A stretch of 64,000 nucleotides of DNA from Mesonia sp. HuA40 (GTDB taxonomy: Bacteria; Bacteroidota; Bacteroidia; Flavobacteriales; Flavobacteriaceae): assembly GCF_008017835.1 (NCBI RefSeq), contig NZ_VRLT01000024.1, positions 92,467 through 156,466 on the forward strand, written 5' to 3'. A program made the translations under genes and the position numbers. How positions within the stretch are numbered: position 1 is the first letter of the stretch; every line of letters starts with the position of its first letter. This document shows, piece after piece, positions 14,536 through 24,680 of the stretch. The notes under the pieces are model-generated. The model was not told the DNA's origin and ran no database searches. It worked only from the letters and a program-made list of their open reading frames with translations.

Positions 14536-17151
14536 TTATTTTTTTTCTTGTTGCACCAAACTTCGTTTAATTTCATTTAATTTCATTAAAGCCTCAACTG
14601 GCGTTAATGTATTGATATCTAGAGACGTAATCATTTCTTTAATTTCTTCGAGTAAAGGATCATCTAATTTAAAAAAACTAAGTTGGGGTTCTTGCTCTGT
14701 AGCCTTCTTTATATTATCTCTTTGAGTTTCTTCTCCTCTAGAAGCTTCTAGCTTACCTAATATTTTACCTGCCCTATACAAAACCTGCTGGGGCATACCG
14801 GCCATTTTGGCCACGTGAATTCCAAAACTATGCTCGCTACCCCCGGGTACCAATTTCCTCAAAAATAAAACCTTATCTTTTAATTCCTTAACCGAAACAT
14901 TAAAATTCTTAATTCTGGTAAAATCTTGAGTCATCTCATTTAATTCGTGATAATGCGTTGCAAATAAGGTTTTTGGTTGAGCAGGATGTTCGTGCAAATA
15001 CTCGCTAATCGCCCAAGCAATAGAAATACCATCATAGGTACTGGTCCCCCTTCCTATCTCATCTAACAAAATCAAACTACGTGGTGATAAATTATTTAAT
15101 ATACTGGCGGTTTCATTCATTTCAACCATAAAGGTAGATTCCCCTAAACTGATGTTATCACTAGCCCCTACCCTTGTAAAAATTTTATCAACCAAACCAA
15201 TTTCCGCCGATTTTGCCGGAACAAAACTCCCCATCTGGGCTAGCAAAACTATTAAAGCAGTTTGCCTTAATATTGCCGATTTACCACTCATATTTGGCCC
15301 CGTTATCATCATGATTTGTTGCGACTCAGAATCCAGGTACAAATCATTTGCGATATATACTTGATCGCTCTTTAGTTGTTTTTCAATAACAGGATGCCTA
15401 CCCGATTCAATGTTCAACTGCAAACTATCATTAATCTTTGGTCGTACATAGGAGTTTTCTTGCGCCAATTGAGCAAATCCTTGCAAACAATCTAATTGAC
15501 CAATAACCAATGCGTTTTGTTGTATTGTTTTAATGTAATCGCTTAGCCAGTTTACCAATTGCCCAAACAATTGCTGTTCTATTTGATAAATCTTTTCTTC
15601 AGCTCCTAGTATTTTTGCTTCGTACTCTTTAAGTTCTTCGGTGATGTAACGTTCTGCATTAACCAAAGTTTGCTTTCGCACCCAATGCTCAGGCACCTTA
15701 TCTTTATGTGTGTTTCTAACCTCAAGATAATAACCAAATACATTATTACTTGCTATCTTTAAGCTACTTATTCCTGTTTCTTGTATATGTTTTTGAAGCA
15801 TTTGATCGAGATGATCTTTACCTGTATAAGCTAAATTCCTTAAGTCATCAAGTTCTTCAGAAAAACCAGCTGCAATAGCTCCTCCTTTCAAAATAGAAAC
15901 CGGAGCCTCTTCCTTTAAACAAGATTCAATTTTATTCTGTAACAAGTTGCATGGCTGTAAATTTTCTGACATCTTAGCCAGTGCCTCTATTTTAGAATTT
16001 TGTAGCAGGGCTTTTATCGGTTCAATCGCAGCAATCGAGTTTTTTAGTTGTACCACTTCACGTGGATTTATTTTCTGTGTAGCTATCTTAGAAACCAACC
16101 GCTCTAAATCACCAATTTTATGCAGTTGTTGCTGAAGGGTTTCTCTAGCTGCAAAAGATTTATGAAAAAAATCTACAGCCTCGTGACGATCTGTAATACG
16201 TTCTTTGTTTTTTAGAGGCAATGCTAACCAACGTTTTAACATCCTGCCTCCCATGGCACTCAGAGTTTTATCTATAACGCCCAGCAAAGTAACGGCTTGC
16301 GGTGTATTGGCCTCATAAAGCTCTAAATTCCTGATGGTAAATTTGTCCATCCAAACAAATTCTTCTGTGGCAATGCGCTGTATAGCGGTGATATGCTTTA
16401 ATTGCCTGTGCTGCGTCTCACTCAAATAATACAAAATAGCTCCGCAAGCTATAATGCCTTCTTCTAAATGTTCAACGCCAAAACCTTTTAAACTAGCCAC
16501 ATCAAAATGTGATTTTAGTGTCTCTTTGGCATAATCACTTTGATAAACCCAATCTTCTAAATAAAAATTATTTAAATCTTCGCCAAGTAGTTTTGCAACT
16601 TGAGATCTATGTTTTTTAGAAATAAGCACTTCACTAGGCGAAAAATTTTGCAACAACTTCTCAATGTACTCCTCATTACCCTGGGCTGTTAAAAATTCAC
16701 CGGTAGAAACATCTAGAAACGCAATACCAAAATGGGTTTTGCCAACCTGTATCGCCGCTAAAAAATTATTGGTTTTTCGCTGTAAAACCTCATCATTTAG
16801 TGCTACTCCTGGCGTCACCAACTCGGTAACTCCTCGCTTTACAATTTTTTTGGTTTGCTTAGGGTCTTCGAGCTGATCGCAAATAGCAACTCGTTCGCCT
16901 GCTTTAACTAATTTTGGTAAGTAGTTGTTTAAAGAATGGTGAGGAAATCCGGCTAACTCTGTTCGTTCTCCTCCATTATTTCTATTGGTAAGTACAATAT
17001 CAAGTATACGAGCAGCTTTAACCGCGTCTTCACCAAAAGTTTCGTAAAAATCACCCACACGAAATAGAAGCATAGCATCAGGATACTTAGCTTTAATCGC
17101 GTTGTATTGTTTCATCAACGGGGTTACTTTATCTTTCTTTTTTGCTGCCAC
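14536..17151 (-). CDS. mutS: DNA mismatch repair protein MutS
   Basis: An 871-residue mismatch-recognition ATPase. The N-terminal domain has the GDFYETF motif with the Phe that inserts at mismatches. Walker A is [13 protein letters not shown] (~residue 618), followed by [12 protein letters not shown] and FATHYHEL, all typical of MutS1. The C-terminal part carries a short charged linker and an end helix. Translation starts at GTG (17151); the usual Flavobacteria opening [16 protein letters not shown] follows at once, so I keep that start. Upstream is a 167-base gap to a divergent methyltransferase gene. Confidence 0.97.
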   Translation of the reverse strand: MAAKKKDKVTPLMKQYNAIKAKYPDAMLLFRVGDFYETFGEDAVKAARILDIVLTNRNNGGERTELAGFPHHSLNNYLPKLVKAGERVAICDQLEDPKQTKKIVKRGVTELVTPGVALNDEVLQRKTNNFLAAIQVGKTHFGIAFLDVSTGEFLTAQGNEEYIEKLLQNFSPSEVLISKKHRSQVAKLLGEDLNNFYLEDWVYQSDYAKETLKSHFDVASLKGFGVEHLEEGIIACGAILYYLSETQHRQLKHITAIQRIATEEFVWMDKFTIRNLELYEANTPQAVTLLGVIDKTLSAMGGRMLKRWLALPLKNKERITDRHEAVDFFHKSFAARETLQQQLHKIGDLERLVSKIATQKINPREVVQLKNSIAAIEPIKALLQNSKIEALAKMSENLQPCNLLQNKIESCLKEEAPVSILKGGAIAAGFSEELDDLRNLAYTGKDHLDQMLQKHIQETGISSLKIASNNVFGYYLEVRNTHKDKVPEHWVRKQTLVNAERYITEELKEYEAKILGAEEKIYQIEQQLFGQLVNWLSDYIKTIQQNALVIGQLDCLQGFAQLAQENSYVRPKINDSLQLNIESGRHPVIEKQLKSDQVYIANDLYLDSESQQIMMITGPNMSGKSAILRQTALIVLLAQMGSFVPAKSAEIGLVDKIFTRVGASDNISLGESTFMVEMNETASILNNLSPRSLILLDEIGRGTSTYDGISIAWAISEYLHEHPAQPKTLFATHYHELNEMTQDFTRIKNFNVSVKELKDKVLFLRKLVPGGSEHSFGIHVAKMAGMPQQVLYRAGKILGKLEASRGEETQRDNIKKATEQEPQLSFFKLDDPLLEEIKEMITSLDINTLTPVEALMKLNEIKRSLVQQEKK

Positions 17152-17224
17152 GTTAATTGGTTTTTAGGTTGGTGGTAAAAATACAAGTTTTGCTTCACAA
17201 AGCCCTTTTAGCTGCATAATTTTA

Positions 17225-17232
17225 TAAATTTG
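17225..17232 (+). promoter_or_regulatory. Candidate -7 box (TAAATTTG)
   Basis: Matches the Bacteroidota TAnnTTTG consensus on the plus strand in the divergent gap between mutS and the RNA methyltransferase gene, about 85 bases before that start. No clear -33 TTG element was seen. Confidence 0.35.
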
Positions 17233-17318
17233 CAGCTTAAAAATCCGCCTTTAAGGCAAAATATAAATATTGCCATAAGTCGTTGTTATTATTTTACCAA
17301 ATTATTTAGCGCTTCATT

Positions 17319-17855
17319 ATGAAAAATAGAAAATTAAAAAATATAGAATTAGATCGTAAGTCTCCAAAAGAATTTAAAACAGCGACTAAAACACCAATAA
17401 GTATAATTTTAGATAACATAAGAAGCCTAAATAATATAGGATCTGTTTTTAGAACAGCCGATGCTTTTTTAATTGAAAAGGTTTACCTATGCGGAATTAC
17501 GGCGCAACCGCCACATAAAGATATACGCAAAACAGCACTAGGAGCTACCGAAACAGTTTCTTGGGAGTATGTAGAAGACACGCTAAGTTTGGTTGAGCGA
17601 CTAAAAGCAGAAAACAAAAAAATACTGGCAGTTGAACAAGCCGAAAATTCTACGGCGTTACAAAATTATGTTCCCACAAAAAATGAACATCTGGTTTTAA
17701 TTTTTGGCAACGAGGTAAAAGGAGTGCAGCAAAATGTTGTATCGGTTAGTGATTATGTAATTGAAATTCCGCAGCTAGGCAGCAAGCATTCGCTTAATAT
17801 TTCGGTTAGTACAGGTATTGTAGTTTGGGATTTATTTAGTAAAATAACACACTAA
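17319..17855 (+). CDS. TrmH/SpoU-family RNA 2'-O-methyltransferase
   Basis: A 178-residue SPOUT methyltransferase acting on tRNA or rRNA with S-adenosylmethionine. The three SpoU motifs are present: NIGSVFRTADAF (motif 1), LIFGNEVKGV (motif 2) and IPQLGSKHSLNISVSTGIVV (motif 3), which forms the knot. The basic N-terminal 25 residues precede the catalytic domain, with no extra RNA-binding domain, so the target nucleotide is not predictable. The gene runs divergently from mutS and converges with folK, with two bases between stops. Confidence 0.88.
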   Translation: MKNRKLKNIELDRKSPKEFKTATKTPISIILDNIRSLNNIGSVFRTADAFLIEKVYLCGITAQPPHKDIRKTALGATETVSWEYVEDTLSLVERLKAENKKILAVEQAENSTALQNYVPTKNEHLVLIFGNEVKGVQQNVVSVSDYVIEIPQLGSKHSLNISVSTGIVVWDLFSKITH

Positions 17856-17857
17856 GT

Positions 17858-18976
17858 TTATGCCGATGCTATTTGCTCTAGTAGCGCTAAATAATCGGTT
17901 CGGTTTTGCACAAAATCATATTTAGAAATATCTATAATCTTTACATTTAGATGATGCTGGTTTTTTATAAATCCTAAATATCCTTGATTAATTTTTTCTA
18001 AATAATCTTGGGGTATATTTTGTTCATAAGTTCTACCCCGTTTTTTAATATTTTGCATTAAGCGCTCGGTGTTTTGGTATAGATACACATACAAATCTGG
18101 CTTGGCTAAATCTTTGTACATTATATCAAATAGCTTTTTATACAAGGCATACTCTTCTTCTTGAAGAGTGACTTTGGCGAAAATCAACGATTTGTATACA
18201 TCGTAATCGGCCACCATAAAATCAGAAAACAAATCATATTGCCCAATATCATCTAATAATTGTTGATACCGATCGGCTAAAAATGACATTTCTAAAGGAA
18301 AGGCATAGCGCGCTTGATCTTTATAAAATTTAGGTAAAAAAGGGTTATCTTTAAAACGTTCAGGAATTAATTTTGCCCCATAATCTTGTGCAATCATGGT
18401 AGCTAAACTTGTTTTTCCTGCCCCTATATTTCCTTCTATAGCCAAATAATTGCGTTTGTTAGCTGGTAATTGAGGCTGGTCTAAAACGGTATCTATTTTT
18501 TTAATGGGTAAACTCTCCAACTCGGCATACATTTGCTTTACGGATTTTTTGAGTTCAGGGTGAATAAAATCAGGCGCAATTTCGTTCAAAGGATACAGTA
18601 CAAAATTGCGTTTATGCAGTTGCAAATGCGGCACATTTAGATGTTTACTATGAATTACTTCATCTTCAAAAAATAAAATATCTAAATCGATAGTTCTATT
18701 TGAAAAAAAATCGCCTTCACGAACTCTACCCAGTTTTTTTTCGATTCCCAATAAGGCATCAAGTAACTCTACTGGAGAAAGTCGCGCTTGCACCTGGATC
18801 ACCAAATTTAAGAAGTCATCACCCAAAAACCCTTGTGCTTGCGTAGCATAAAGTGATGAACAGGCAGCAATGGTACCCACCTCTAGATGAATCTGATTTA
18901 GGGCAAGTTGAAGAAAATGCAATTTATCAGGGGCGTTACTACCCAGAGCGATGTAGGTTGAGGCAATATTTTTCAA
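17858..18976 (-). CDS. folK: FolK-deoxynucleoside kinase fusion
   Basis: A 372-residue two-domain protein. Residues 1-~165 are HPPK (FolK), which pyrophosphorylates 6-hydroxymethyl-dihydropterin in folate synthesis: IALGSNAPDKLHFLQLAL, then FFSNRTIDLDILFF and VPHLQLHKRNFVLYPL. Residues ~175-372 are a deoxynucleoside kinase with P-loop EGNIGAGKTSLAT, a DRYQQ-type substrate segment and the lid-like KKRGRTYEQNI. The fusion is common in Flavobacteriia. No ATG fits the conserved start, so the TTG at 18976 is used. Nucleoside specificity of the kinase half is not deducible by eye. Confidence 0.88.
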   Translation of the reverse strand: MKNIASTYIALGSNAPDKLHFLQLALNQIHLEVGTIAACSSLYATQAQGFLGDDFLNLVIQVQARLSPVELLDALLGIEKKLGRVREGDFFSNRTIDLDILFFEDEVIHSKHLNVPHLQLHKRNFVLYPLNEIAPDFIHPELKKSVKQMYAELESLPIKKIDTVLDQPQLPANKRNYLAIEGNIGAGKTSLATMIAQDYGAKLIPERFKDNPFLPKFYKDQARYAFPLEMSFLADRYQQLLDDIGQYDLFSDFMVADYDVYKSLIFAKVTLQEEEYALYKKLFDIMYKDLAKPDLYVYLYQNTERLMQNIKKRGRTYEQNIPQDYLEKINQGYLGFIKNQHHLNVKIIDISKYDFVQNRTDYLALLEQIASA

Positions 18977-19039
18977 AAAATTAACAGGCTAAGTTCTACA
19001 ATTTCACAGCAAATTAAGTAAAACAAATTTACATATAGC

Positions 19040-19047
19040 TACATTTG
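19040..19047 (+). promoter_or_regulatory. Candidate -7 box (TACATTTG)
   Basis: Matches TAnnTTTG, 31 bases before the start of the transporter gene and in the divergent gap with folK. Supported by motif and position only. Confidence 0.4.
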
Positions 19048-19077
19048 TGACGAAGAGTATTAACAATTATTATTTTA

Positions 19078-19773
19078 TTGAAACCGAGTTTTAATCCATT
19101 AGCTTATAAAATATACCTAAGGTTGGGTGCTTTGTTTATCGCAGCATTGGTAGCAAGCAATTTAATATTTAAAAAGTTTTTTTACTGGAATTTTTTTGAC
19201 TGGCATACCTTTGAAATATCAGTAGGAGTTTTGCCCTATCCGGTTACTTTTTTAATAACCGATTTAATTAGCGAAATTTACGGGAAAAAGAAAGCCAACC
19301 AAGTAGTTATTTCAGGGATGTTTGCTTCGGCATTTTCGCTTTTAATCATCTATACGGCTAGCGTCGTTCCGGCTACCCAGTGGTCGCCCATAGATGATGA
19401 TTTATTTCAAAAGGTATTTGGAGCCACAACATTGGCCGTTTTTGCCTCTATGAGCGCCTATTTAATTGCCCAATTGGTAGATATACAGCTATACCATTTC
19501 TGGAAAAGAAAGACGAAGGGCAAGCATCTTTGGTTAAGAAACAATTTTTCAACTTTTTTTTCTCAGTTTATCGATACTTTTACTGTTGTATTTTTACTCT
19601 GTGTGTTTAAAGAAATATCTTGGGAACTTTTTGGCGGCCTCCTTGTCAGTGGTTTTTTGTTCAAAGTTCTTATAGCTGCTATTGACACCCCATTTTTATA
19701 CTTAGGGGTACATCTTTTTAGAAAAAAATTTAAATTAAAACTCCAACAAGAATTAAATATAGATTATATATGA
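19078..19773 (+). CDS. Queuosine-precursor transporter (VUT family)
   Basis: A 231-residue inner-membrane protein with about six hydrophobic spans. The pattern ALVASNLIFKKFF, then VGVLPYPVTFLITDLISEIYG and FSTFFSQFIDTFTVVFLL, is typical of the YhhQ/VUT family, which takes up 7-cyano-7-deazaguanine-type precursors of queuosine. The start is TTG (19078), as no earlier ATG exists in frame. Its stop overlaps the next gene by four bases (ATGA), an operon with the AsmA-like gene. Confidence 0.8.
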   Translation: MKPSFNPLAYKIYLRLGALFIAALVASNLIFKKFFYWNFFDWHTFEISVGVLPYPVTFLITDLISEIYGKKKANQVVISGMFASAFSLLIIYTASVVPATQWSPIDDDLFQKVFGATTLAVFASMSAYLIAQLVDIQLYHFWKRKTKGKHLWLRNNFSTFFSQFIDTFTVVFLLCVFKEISWELFGGLLVSGFLFKVLIAAIDTPFLYLGVHLFRKKFKLKLQQELNIDYI

Positions 19774-22406
19774 AAAAAGCAATAAAAATTTTCGCGATCA
19801 CCATAGGTGTTTTACTTGTTTTAATTCTGCTTACCCCGATAATCTTTAAGGGACCTATTGAAAGGGCAATAAAAAAATCAGTAAATAACAATTTAACGGC
19901 ACAAGTTAATTGGGAAAAACTAGACCTTAGCTTATACAGAGACTTTCCTAATGCGCACGTACAATTGCAAAATTTAAGCGTAATTAACCAAGAACCATTT
20001 AACGGTGATACTTTGGCAGCGGTAAAAAGCATCGGGTTAAGTATGGGTATTATGCAATTATTTGCTTCAGGAGAAAACCCTATTAGCATCACTCAATTTA
20101 CAGCAGACCAAGCCTTCATTAATATAAAAGTAGATAGCTTAGGACGTGCTAATTATGATATCGCTAAACCGAGTGAGCCAAGTACTAAAACAGATACAAC
20201 TAACAAGGCGTTAAGCTTAGACCTACAAAATTACAGCTTAAGCCAGTCTACAATTTCATATTTAGATGAATCTAGCAATATTTTGTTTCGTTTAGAAGAG
20301 TTTAACCACACGGGGTCGGGAGATTTTAAAAATGATATCACCAATTTAGACACTCAAACTAATACTTTAATTTCGTTAGAGCTCGATAAGGAGAAATATC
20401 TAGACAAAAATAAACTCGCACTTGATGCCCTATTTAAATTAGATCTAGCCAAACAGCGCTATAGCTTCCTCGAAAATGAAGCTTTAATAAATCAACTACC
20501 GCTTTCGTTTGACGGATTTTTCCAGGTAAACGATAAGGATAGTGAAATTGATCTCACTTTTAAAACACCTACCTCTGATTTTAAGAACTTCTTAGCCGTA
20601 ATTCCTGAAAGCTATGCAAAAAACCTTGATCAAGTGAAAACCACGGGAGATTTTTCTGTTAATGGAAAAATAAAAGGAATAATAAACGATGAACTTATAC
20701 CCCAAATAGATATTCGGGTTGCTAGTGATAACGCATCGTTTAAATATCCTGACTTACCAAAAGGGGTTGAAAATATAAGCATTACCGCCAATTTAAAAAA
20801 TGACACCGGTAAATTAGACGACACCTACCTAAATCTTGAAAAATTAAATTTTAGAATAGATCAGGATCAATTTGCTGCTTCGGGTACATTCAGAAATATC
20901 ACAAGTAATATGCTAGTGAACACTCAATTGGCAGGGAAAATAAATTTAGCCAATATCGAGAAAGCCTACCCAATTGAATTAGAACAAAAGCTTAACGGAC
21001 TTATAGATACTGATTTAAGTTTAGCTTTTGCTATGAACGATATAGAGAATGAGCATTATGAAAATATAAAAAGCAATGGAAAGCTGCTATTGCAAAATTT
21101 TGAATACTCTTCTCCCGAGCTTCCCAACAAAATCGCCATTAAAAAAGCGGGTATAAATTTTAACCCAGAGGTTGTAAACTTAAATGAATTAGAGTTAACT
21201 ACCGGTAAAACCGATTTAAACGCCAAAGGTAAAATTGAAAATTTATTAGGTTTCCTATTTACCAATCAGCAATTAAAAGGAGATTTTACCATAACCTCTA
21301 CCAATTTTGTGCTTGAAGATTTTAAGCTTCCTGAAACTAAATCCGTAAAGGAAGAAGAAAAACAAGCCGACCCGAACCGTGTTAACAAAACGCAAGATGC
21401 CATAAAAATACCTTCTTTTTTAGATGCTAACCTTAATTTTACAGCCAACAATGTAGTTTATGACAATTTAAAATTAAAAAACGTAAACGGGTCCTTAAAC
21501 ATAAAAGATGAAAAGGCCGAACTTAAACAGGTTAAGGCCTCTATTTTTGGTGGGCAGATTAACCTTGGCGGAAGTGTTTCTACCCAAGCCGATACACCAG
21601 CGTTTGATATGGATATTCAATTAGAAAGAATAGATATAGCCGAGTCTTTTGCTGGTTTAGAATTGTTTAAACAATTTGCTCCTATCGTTCAGGCCTTGGA
21701 AGGAACTTTAACTACACAATTAAAATTAAATGGTGCACTTACAAGCGATTTTACTCCTATTTTAAGCAGCCTTGACGGAAGTGCCTTAGCGCAAATTTTA
21801 CAAGCTCAAGTACAAGAAAGTAAGCTACCATTGCTGTCAAAATTAAACGCTAGACTAGACTTTTTAGATTTCACAAAACTAAACTTAAACAATTTAACTA
21901 CTCAATTTGAGTTTAACAATGGTCAAGTATTGGTGAAACCCTTTGAATTAAAACTAAAAGATATACTTATAAAAGCACAAGGAACTCACAGTTTGAGCAA
22001 TGAAATGAATTATCAATTACAAATTGATTTACCTGCAAAGTATTTAGGTAAGGAAATTGCTGGTGGACTTGCCTCCCTCACCGAACATAATTTAAATGAA
22101 ACCAAAGTAAAGCTTCCGGTTCAAATAGGTGGTAGTTTTGCCTCTCCTAAAGTGCATGTAGAAACTAAAGCTGCAGTTAAGAACCTAAGTCAGCAAATTA
22201 TAGATGCTAAAAAAGATGATGTAATTAACGAAGCGAAAGATAAAATTACAGATCTAATTAAGGGGAACCAAAAAGAAAAGGATAGCACAAACACCTCGCA
22301 AACCTCACCAGAAAAAACAAAAGAAGAGGAAATTAAAGAAAAAGCTGGCGATTTAATTAAAGACATATTAAAGGGCAAGAAAAAGAAAAATAATCAAGAG
22401 AATTAA
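19770..22406 (+). CDS. AsmA-like envelope protein
   Basis: An 878-residue protein with one N-terminal transmembrane helix (residues 8-27, ITIGVLLVLILLTPIIF) and a long periplasmic part made of repeated beta segments, the AsmA/TamB-like layout. AsmA-family proteins help move lipids or balance envelope components. Residues ~600-780 carry the AsmA C-terminal-like pattern (GGQINLGGSVSTQ, then LEGTLTTQLKLNG). The last ~60 residues are very charged (Lys/Glu). It is co-translated with the upstream transporter. The precise cargo is unknown. Confidence 0.75.
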   Translation: MKKAIKIFAITIGVLLVLILLTPIIFKGPIERAIKKSVNNNLTAQVNWEKLDLSLYRDFPNAHVQLQNLSVINQEPFNGDTLAAVKSIGLSMGIMQLFASGENPISITQFTADQAFINIKVDSLGRANYDIAKPSEPSTKTDTTNKALSLDLQNYSLSQSTISYLDESSNILFRLEEFNHTGSGDFKNDITNLDTQTNTLISLELDKEKYLDKNKLALDALFKLDLAKQRYSFLENEALINQLPLSFDGFFQVNDKDSEIDLTFKTPTSDFKNFLAVIPESYAKNLDQVKTTGDFSVNGKIKGIINDELIPQIDIRVASDNASFKYPDLPKGVENISITANLKNDTGKLDDTYLNLEKLNFRIDQDQFAASGTFRNITSNMLVNTQLAGKINLANIEKAYPIELEQKLNGLIDTDLSLAFAMNDIENEHYENIKSNGKLLLQNFEYSSPELPNKIAIKKAGINFNPEVVNLNELELTTGKTDLNAKGKIENLLGFLFTNQQLKGDFTITSTNFVLEDFKLPETKSVKEEEKQADPNRVNKTQDAIKIPSFLDANLNFTANNVVYDNLKLKNVNGSLNIKDEKAELKQVKASIFGGQINLGGSVSTQADTPAFDMDIQLERIDIAESFAGLELFKQFAPIVQALEGTLTTQLKLNGALTSDFTPILSSLDGSALAQILQAQVQESKLPLLSKLNARLDFLDFTKLNLNNLTTQFEFNNGQVLVKPFELKLKDILIKAQGTHSLSNEMNYQLQIDLPAKYLGKEIAGGLASLTEHNLNETKVKLPVQIGGSFASPKVHVETKAAVKNLSQQIIDAKKDDVINEAKDKITDLIKGNQKEKDSTNTSQTSPEKTKEEEIKEKAGDLIKDILKGKKKKNNQEN

Positions 22407-22446
22407 AATTCTTTTATTAAATTACGCTATTCTAGGCCAATAAATT

Positions 22447-23310
22447 ATGAGACAGTTAAAAATAACCAAGCAGCTTACCAATAGAGAATCTGTTTCTCTA
22501 GATAAGTATTTGCAAGATATTAGTAAAGTAGACTTAATTACGGCCGAAGAGGAAGTTGAACTCGCCCAACGCATTAAACAAGGTGACCAGGTTGCACTTG
22601 AAAAATTAACGACAGCCAATTTAAGATTTGTAGTATCGGTAGCGAAGCAATATCAAAACCAAGGTCTTACGCTACCAGATTTAATTAACGAAGGTAATTT
22701 AGGTCTTGTAAAGGCCGCCAAGCGATTTGATGAGACCCGTGGTTTTAAGTTTATATCCTACGCTGTTTGGTGGATTAGGCAATCTATTTTGCAGGCACTC
22801 GCCGAGCAATCGCGTATTGTGCGCTTACCACTAAATAAAATAGGAACCCTAAATAAGATTAATAAGGCTTATGCCCAGTTAGAACAAAATAACCAGCGGC
22901 CTCCTACCCCCGAAGAAATAGCAAAGGAACTGGATTTAAATATCGTAATGGTAAAACAGGCCTTAGAAAATTCTGGCAAACATCTTTCTATGGATGCACC
23001 ACTAAAAGATGGTGAAACCTCTAGCCTATACGACGTGGTGAACCACGAAGAATCACCTTTTCCCGATCAAAACCTAATGCAAGATTCTTTAAGTATAGAA
23101 ATTGCACGGGTATTAGAAACCTTACCGCCTAGAGAAGCTGATATTTTAAAACTTTTTTTTGGATTAAACGGTCAACGCCCTATGTCGTTAGAAGAAATAG
23201 GTGAAATTTTTGATTTAACAAGAGAACGTGTTAGGCAAATTAGAGAAAAAGCAATACGAAAATTAAAAGACTCCTCTAAAAATAAAATGCTTAAAAACTA
23301 TCTGGGTTAA
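22447..23310 (+). CDS. rpoD: Primary sigma factor of RNA polymerase (RpoD/SigA)
   Basis: A 287-residue sigma-70, the short Bacteroidota form lacking a long region 1.1. Region 1.2 ([20 protein letters not shown]), region 2 ([18 protein letters not shown], then [16 protein letters not shown]), region 3 and region 4 with [21 protein letters not shown] are all clear and in order. Bacteroidota primary sigma factors recognise -33 TTG / -7 TAnnTTTG promoters, consistent with boxes found in this window. It is preceded by the AsmA-like gene with a 40-base gap. Confidence 0.96.
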   Translation: MRQLKITKQLTNRESVSLDKYLQDISKVDLITAEEEVELAQRIKQGDQVALEKLTTANLRFVVSVAKQYQNQGLTLPDLINEGNLGLVKAAKRFDETRGFKFISYAVWWIRQSILQALAEQSRIVRLPLNKIGTLNKINKAYAQLEQNNQRPPTPEEIAKELDLNIVMVKQALENSGKHLSMDAPLKDGETSSLYDVVNHEESPFPDQNLMQDSLSIEIARVLETLPPREADILKLFFGLNGQRPMSLEEIGEIFDLTRERVRQIREKAIRKLKDSSKNKMLKNYLG

Positions 23311-23477
23311 AATTATTTCCAGCCCTAAAAAATAATTAGAATCAAACAAATTGATTTCTTTGCAAGAACCCATTCACCGCTTTATTAGGAGTACCTAACC
23401 GCCACAAATTGCGAAAATTGCAGCAAAAATTATTCATTAATTTTACGTGTTTCTATTTTTTTATCACTTTTTATTTT

Positions 23478-23485
23478 TATCTTTG
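23478..23485 (+). promoter_or_regulatory. Candidate -7 box (TATCTTTG) for rpsU
   Basis: An exact TAnnTTTG match in a T-rich stretch, 58 bases before the rpsU ATG. The 233-base gap between rpoD and rpsU holds this box and otherwise no gene that I can see. Confidence 0.5.
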
Positions 23486-23543
23486 CAGCCTGGTAATGGA
23501 AAAAGTACCATTATATTGAATAAAAAAATTTAAACTATCTTAT

Positions 23544-23738
23544 ATGCTAATTGTAAAAGTAAAAGACGGAGAAAAAATTGAGCGCGCGTTAAAGCGTTTA
23601 AAGAGAAAATATCGTGACACTAAAACCCTTCAAATATTAAGGGATAACAAGTATTATACTAAGCCATCTATTGCTAAGCGCAAGCAACTACAAAAAGCGG
23701 CTTACATCCAGCATTTGAGAGATCAAGAAGATATATAA
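23544..23738 (+). CDS. rpsU: 30S ribosomal protein S21
   Basis: A 64-residue basic protein that binds the 30S platform near the anti-Shine-Dalgarno end of 16S rRNA. The start MLIVKVKDGEKIERALKRLK and the following RKYRDT...LRDNKYYTKPS pattern are typical of Bacteroidota S21. It has its own promoter box upstream and a strong terminator 28 bases downstream, so it appears monocistronic. Confidence 0.97.
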   Translation: MLIVKVKDGEKIERALKRLKRKYRDTKTLQILRDNKYYTKPSIAKRKQLQKAAYIQHLRDQEDI

Positions 23739-23766
23739 ACAGATTTATCCGTTTTTGAATATAACT

Positions 23767-23795
23767 AAGCGTTCTTTTATAAAAGAACGCTTTTT
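23767..23795 (+). terminator. Intrinsic terminator after rpsU
   Basis: A perfect 13-base inverted repeat (aagcgttctttta and its complement, no unpaired loop) followed by a T-run. It lies between rpsU and the convergent DUF2797 gene and can work for both strands. Confidence 0.85.
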
Positions 23796-23811
23796 CTGTT
23801 GCTTATCTCTT

Positions 23812-24606
23812 TTAAACTTCTAAACTTACATAAAGGCCTTCATTGCTTCGTACGTTAAAGACTGTATAGTCTTCAAATATTAAATACTGGCCTTTAATCC
23901 CTACCAGTTTACCAGAGTAGTGCTGTTTCTTTTCTAAATTTAAACTTTTAAGCTTTTTTGGATACGCCAATACAGGAAACTCAATATTTGTTTCGGTGTT
24001 AGCATTCAAAAAATACGGCAGCACTTCTTGAGGTAAATATTGTTTTAACCGATCTCTTGTATCTTCTAAATTAACATCTTCGATTTCATTTTTGAGCATG
24101 GTTCGCCAATTCGTCTTGTCGGCCACATGTTCTTTTAAAGCCACTTCGGCGATTCCTGCCAGATATCGGTTGGGCACCTCTAGAATTTCTAAAGCTTCAT
24201 GTGCGCCCTGGTCAATCCAACGTGTAGGTATCTGAGTTTTTCGGGTGACCCCTACTTTTACATTTGAGGAATTTGCCAAATAAACGATATGAGGCTGTAA
24301 CTGCACTTTTTTCTCGTATTCCAAATCTCGATCTTCTTCACCTAAATGCGCTTTACTAAGTTCTGGTTTCATTATCCAATCTCCTGCTTGAGGTATGGCA
24401 TAAAAGCAATCATAACAAAAACCTTGTCTAAATATTTTTTTGTCTTTGCCACAATTTAAGCATTCATATTTAAGAAATTGCAGGTGAATTTCATGATTTA
24501 AAAATTCATTAAGGTGAACTAAATCAACCCCCAAATTCATATAATATTGAACCTGATCTTTAAGGTCTGTTGGCATTTTTTGTAGTACCCCTTCAAATCT
24601 TAGCAT
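23812..24606 (-). CDS. DUF2797 family zinc-ribbon protein
   Basis: A 264-residue protein matching the DUF2797 layout. It has a four-Cys zinc ribbon at about residues 50-69 (CLNCGKDKKIFRQGFCYDC) followed by a GIY-YIG-like segment (PHIVYLANSSNVKVGVTRKT, then RWIDQGA). The family may have a nuclease-like fold but its function is unknown. It is a stand-alone gene converging with rpsU and divergent from the GH3 gene. Confidence 0.75.
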   Translation of the reverse strand: MLRFEGVLQKMPTDLKDQVQYYMNLGVDLVHLNEFLNHEIHLQFLKYECLNCGKDKKIFRQGFCYDCFYAIPQAGDWIMKPELSKAHLGEEDRDLEYEKKVQLQPHIVYLANSSNVKVGVTRKTQIPTRWIDQGAHEALEILEVPNRYLAGIAEVALKEHVADKTNWRTMLKNEIEDVNLEDTRDRLKQYLPQEVLPYFLNANTETNIEFPVLAYPKKLKSLNLEKKQHYSGKLVGIKGQYLIFEDYTVFNVRSNEGLYVSLEV

Positions 24607-24680
24607 AGTATTTTAGTTTAGTATGTTCATTATTTCGTATAAAACCCTATTTTTACAACACGATACAAAAGACACGTTGC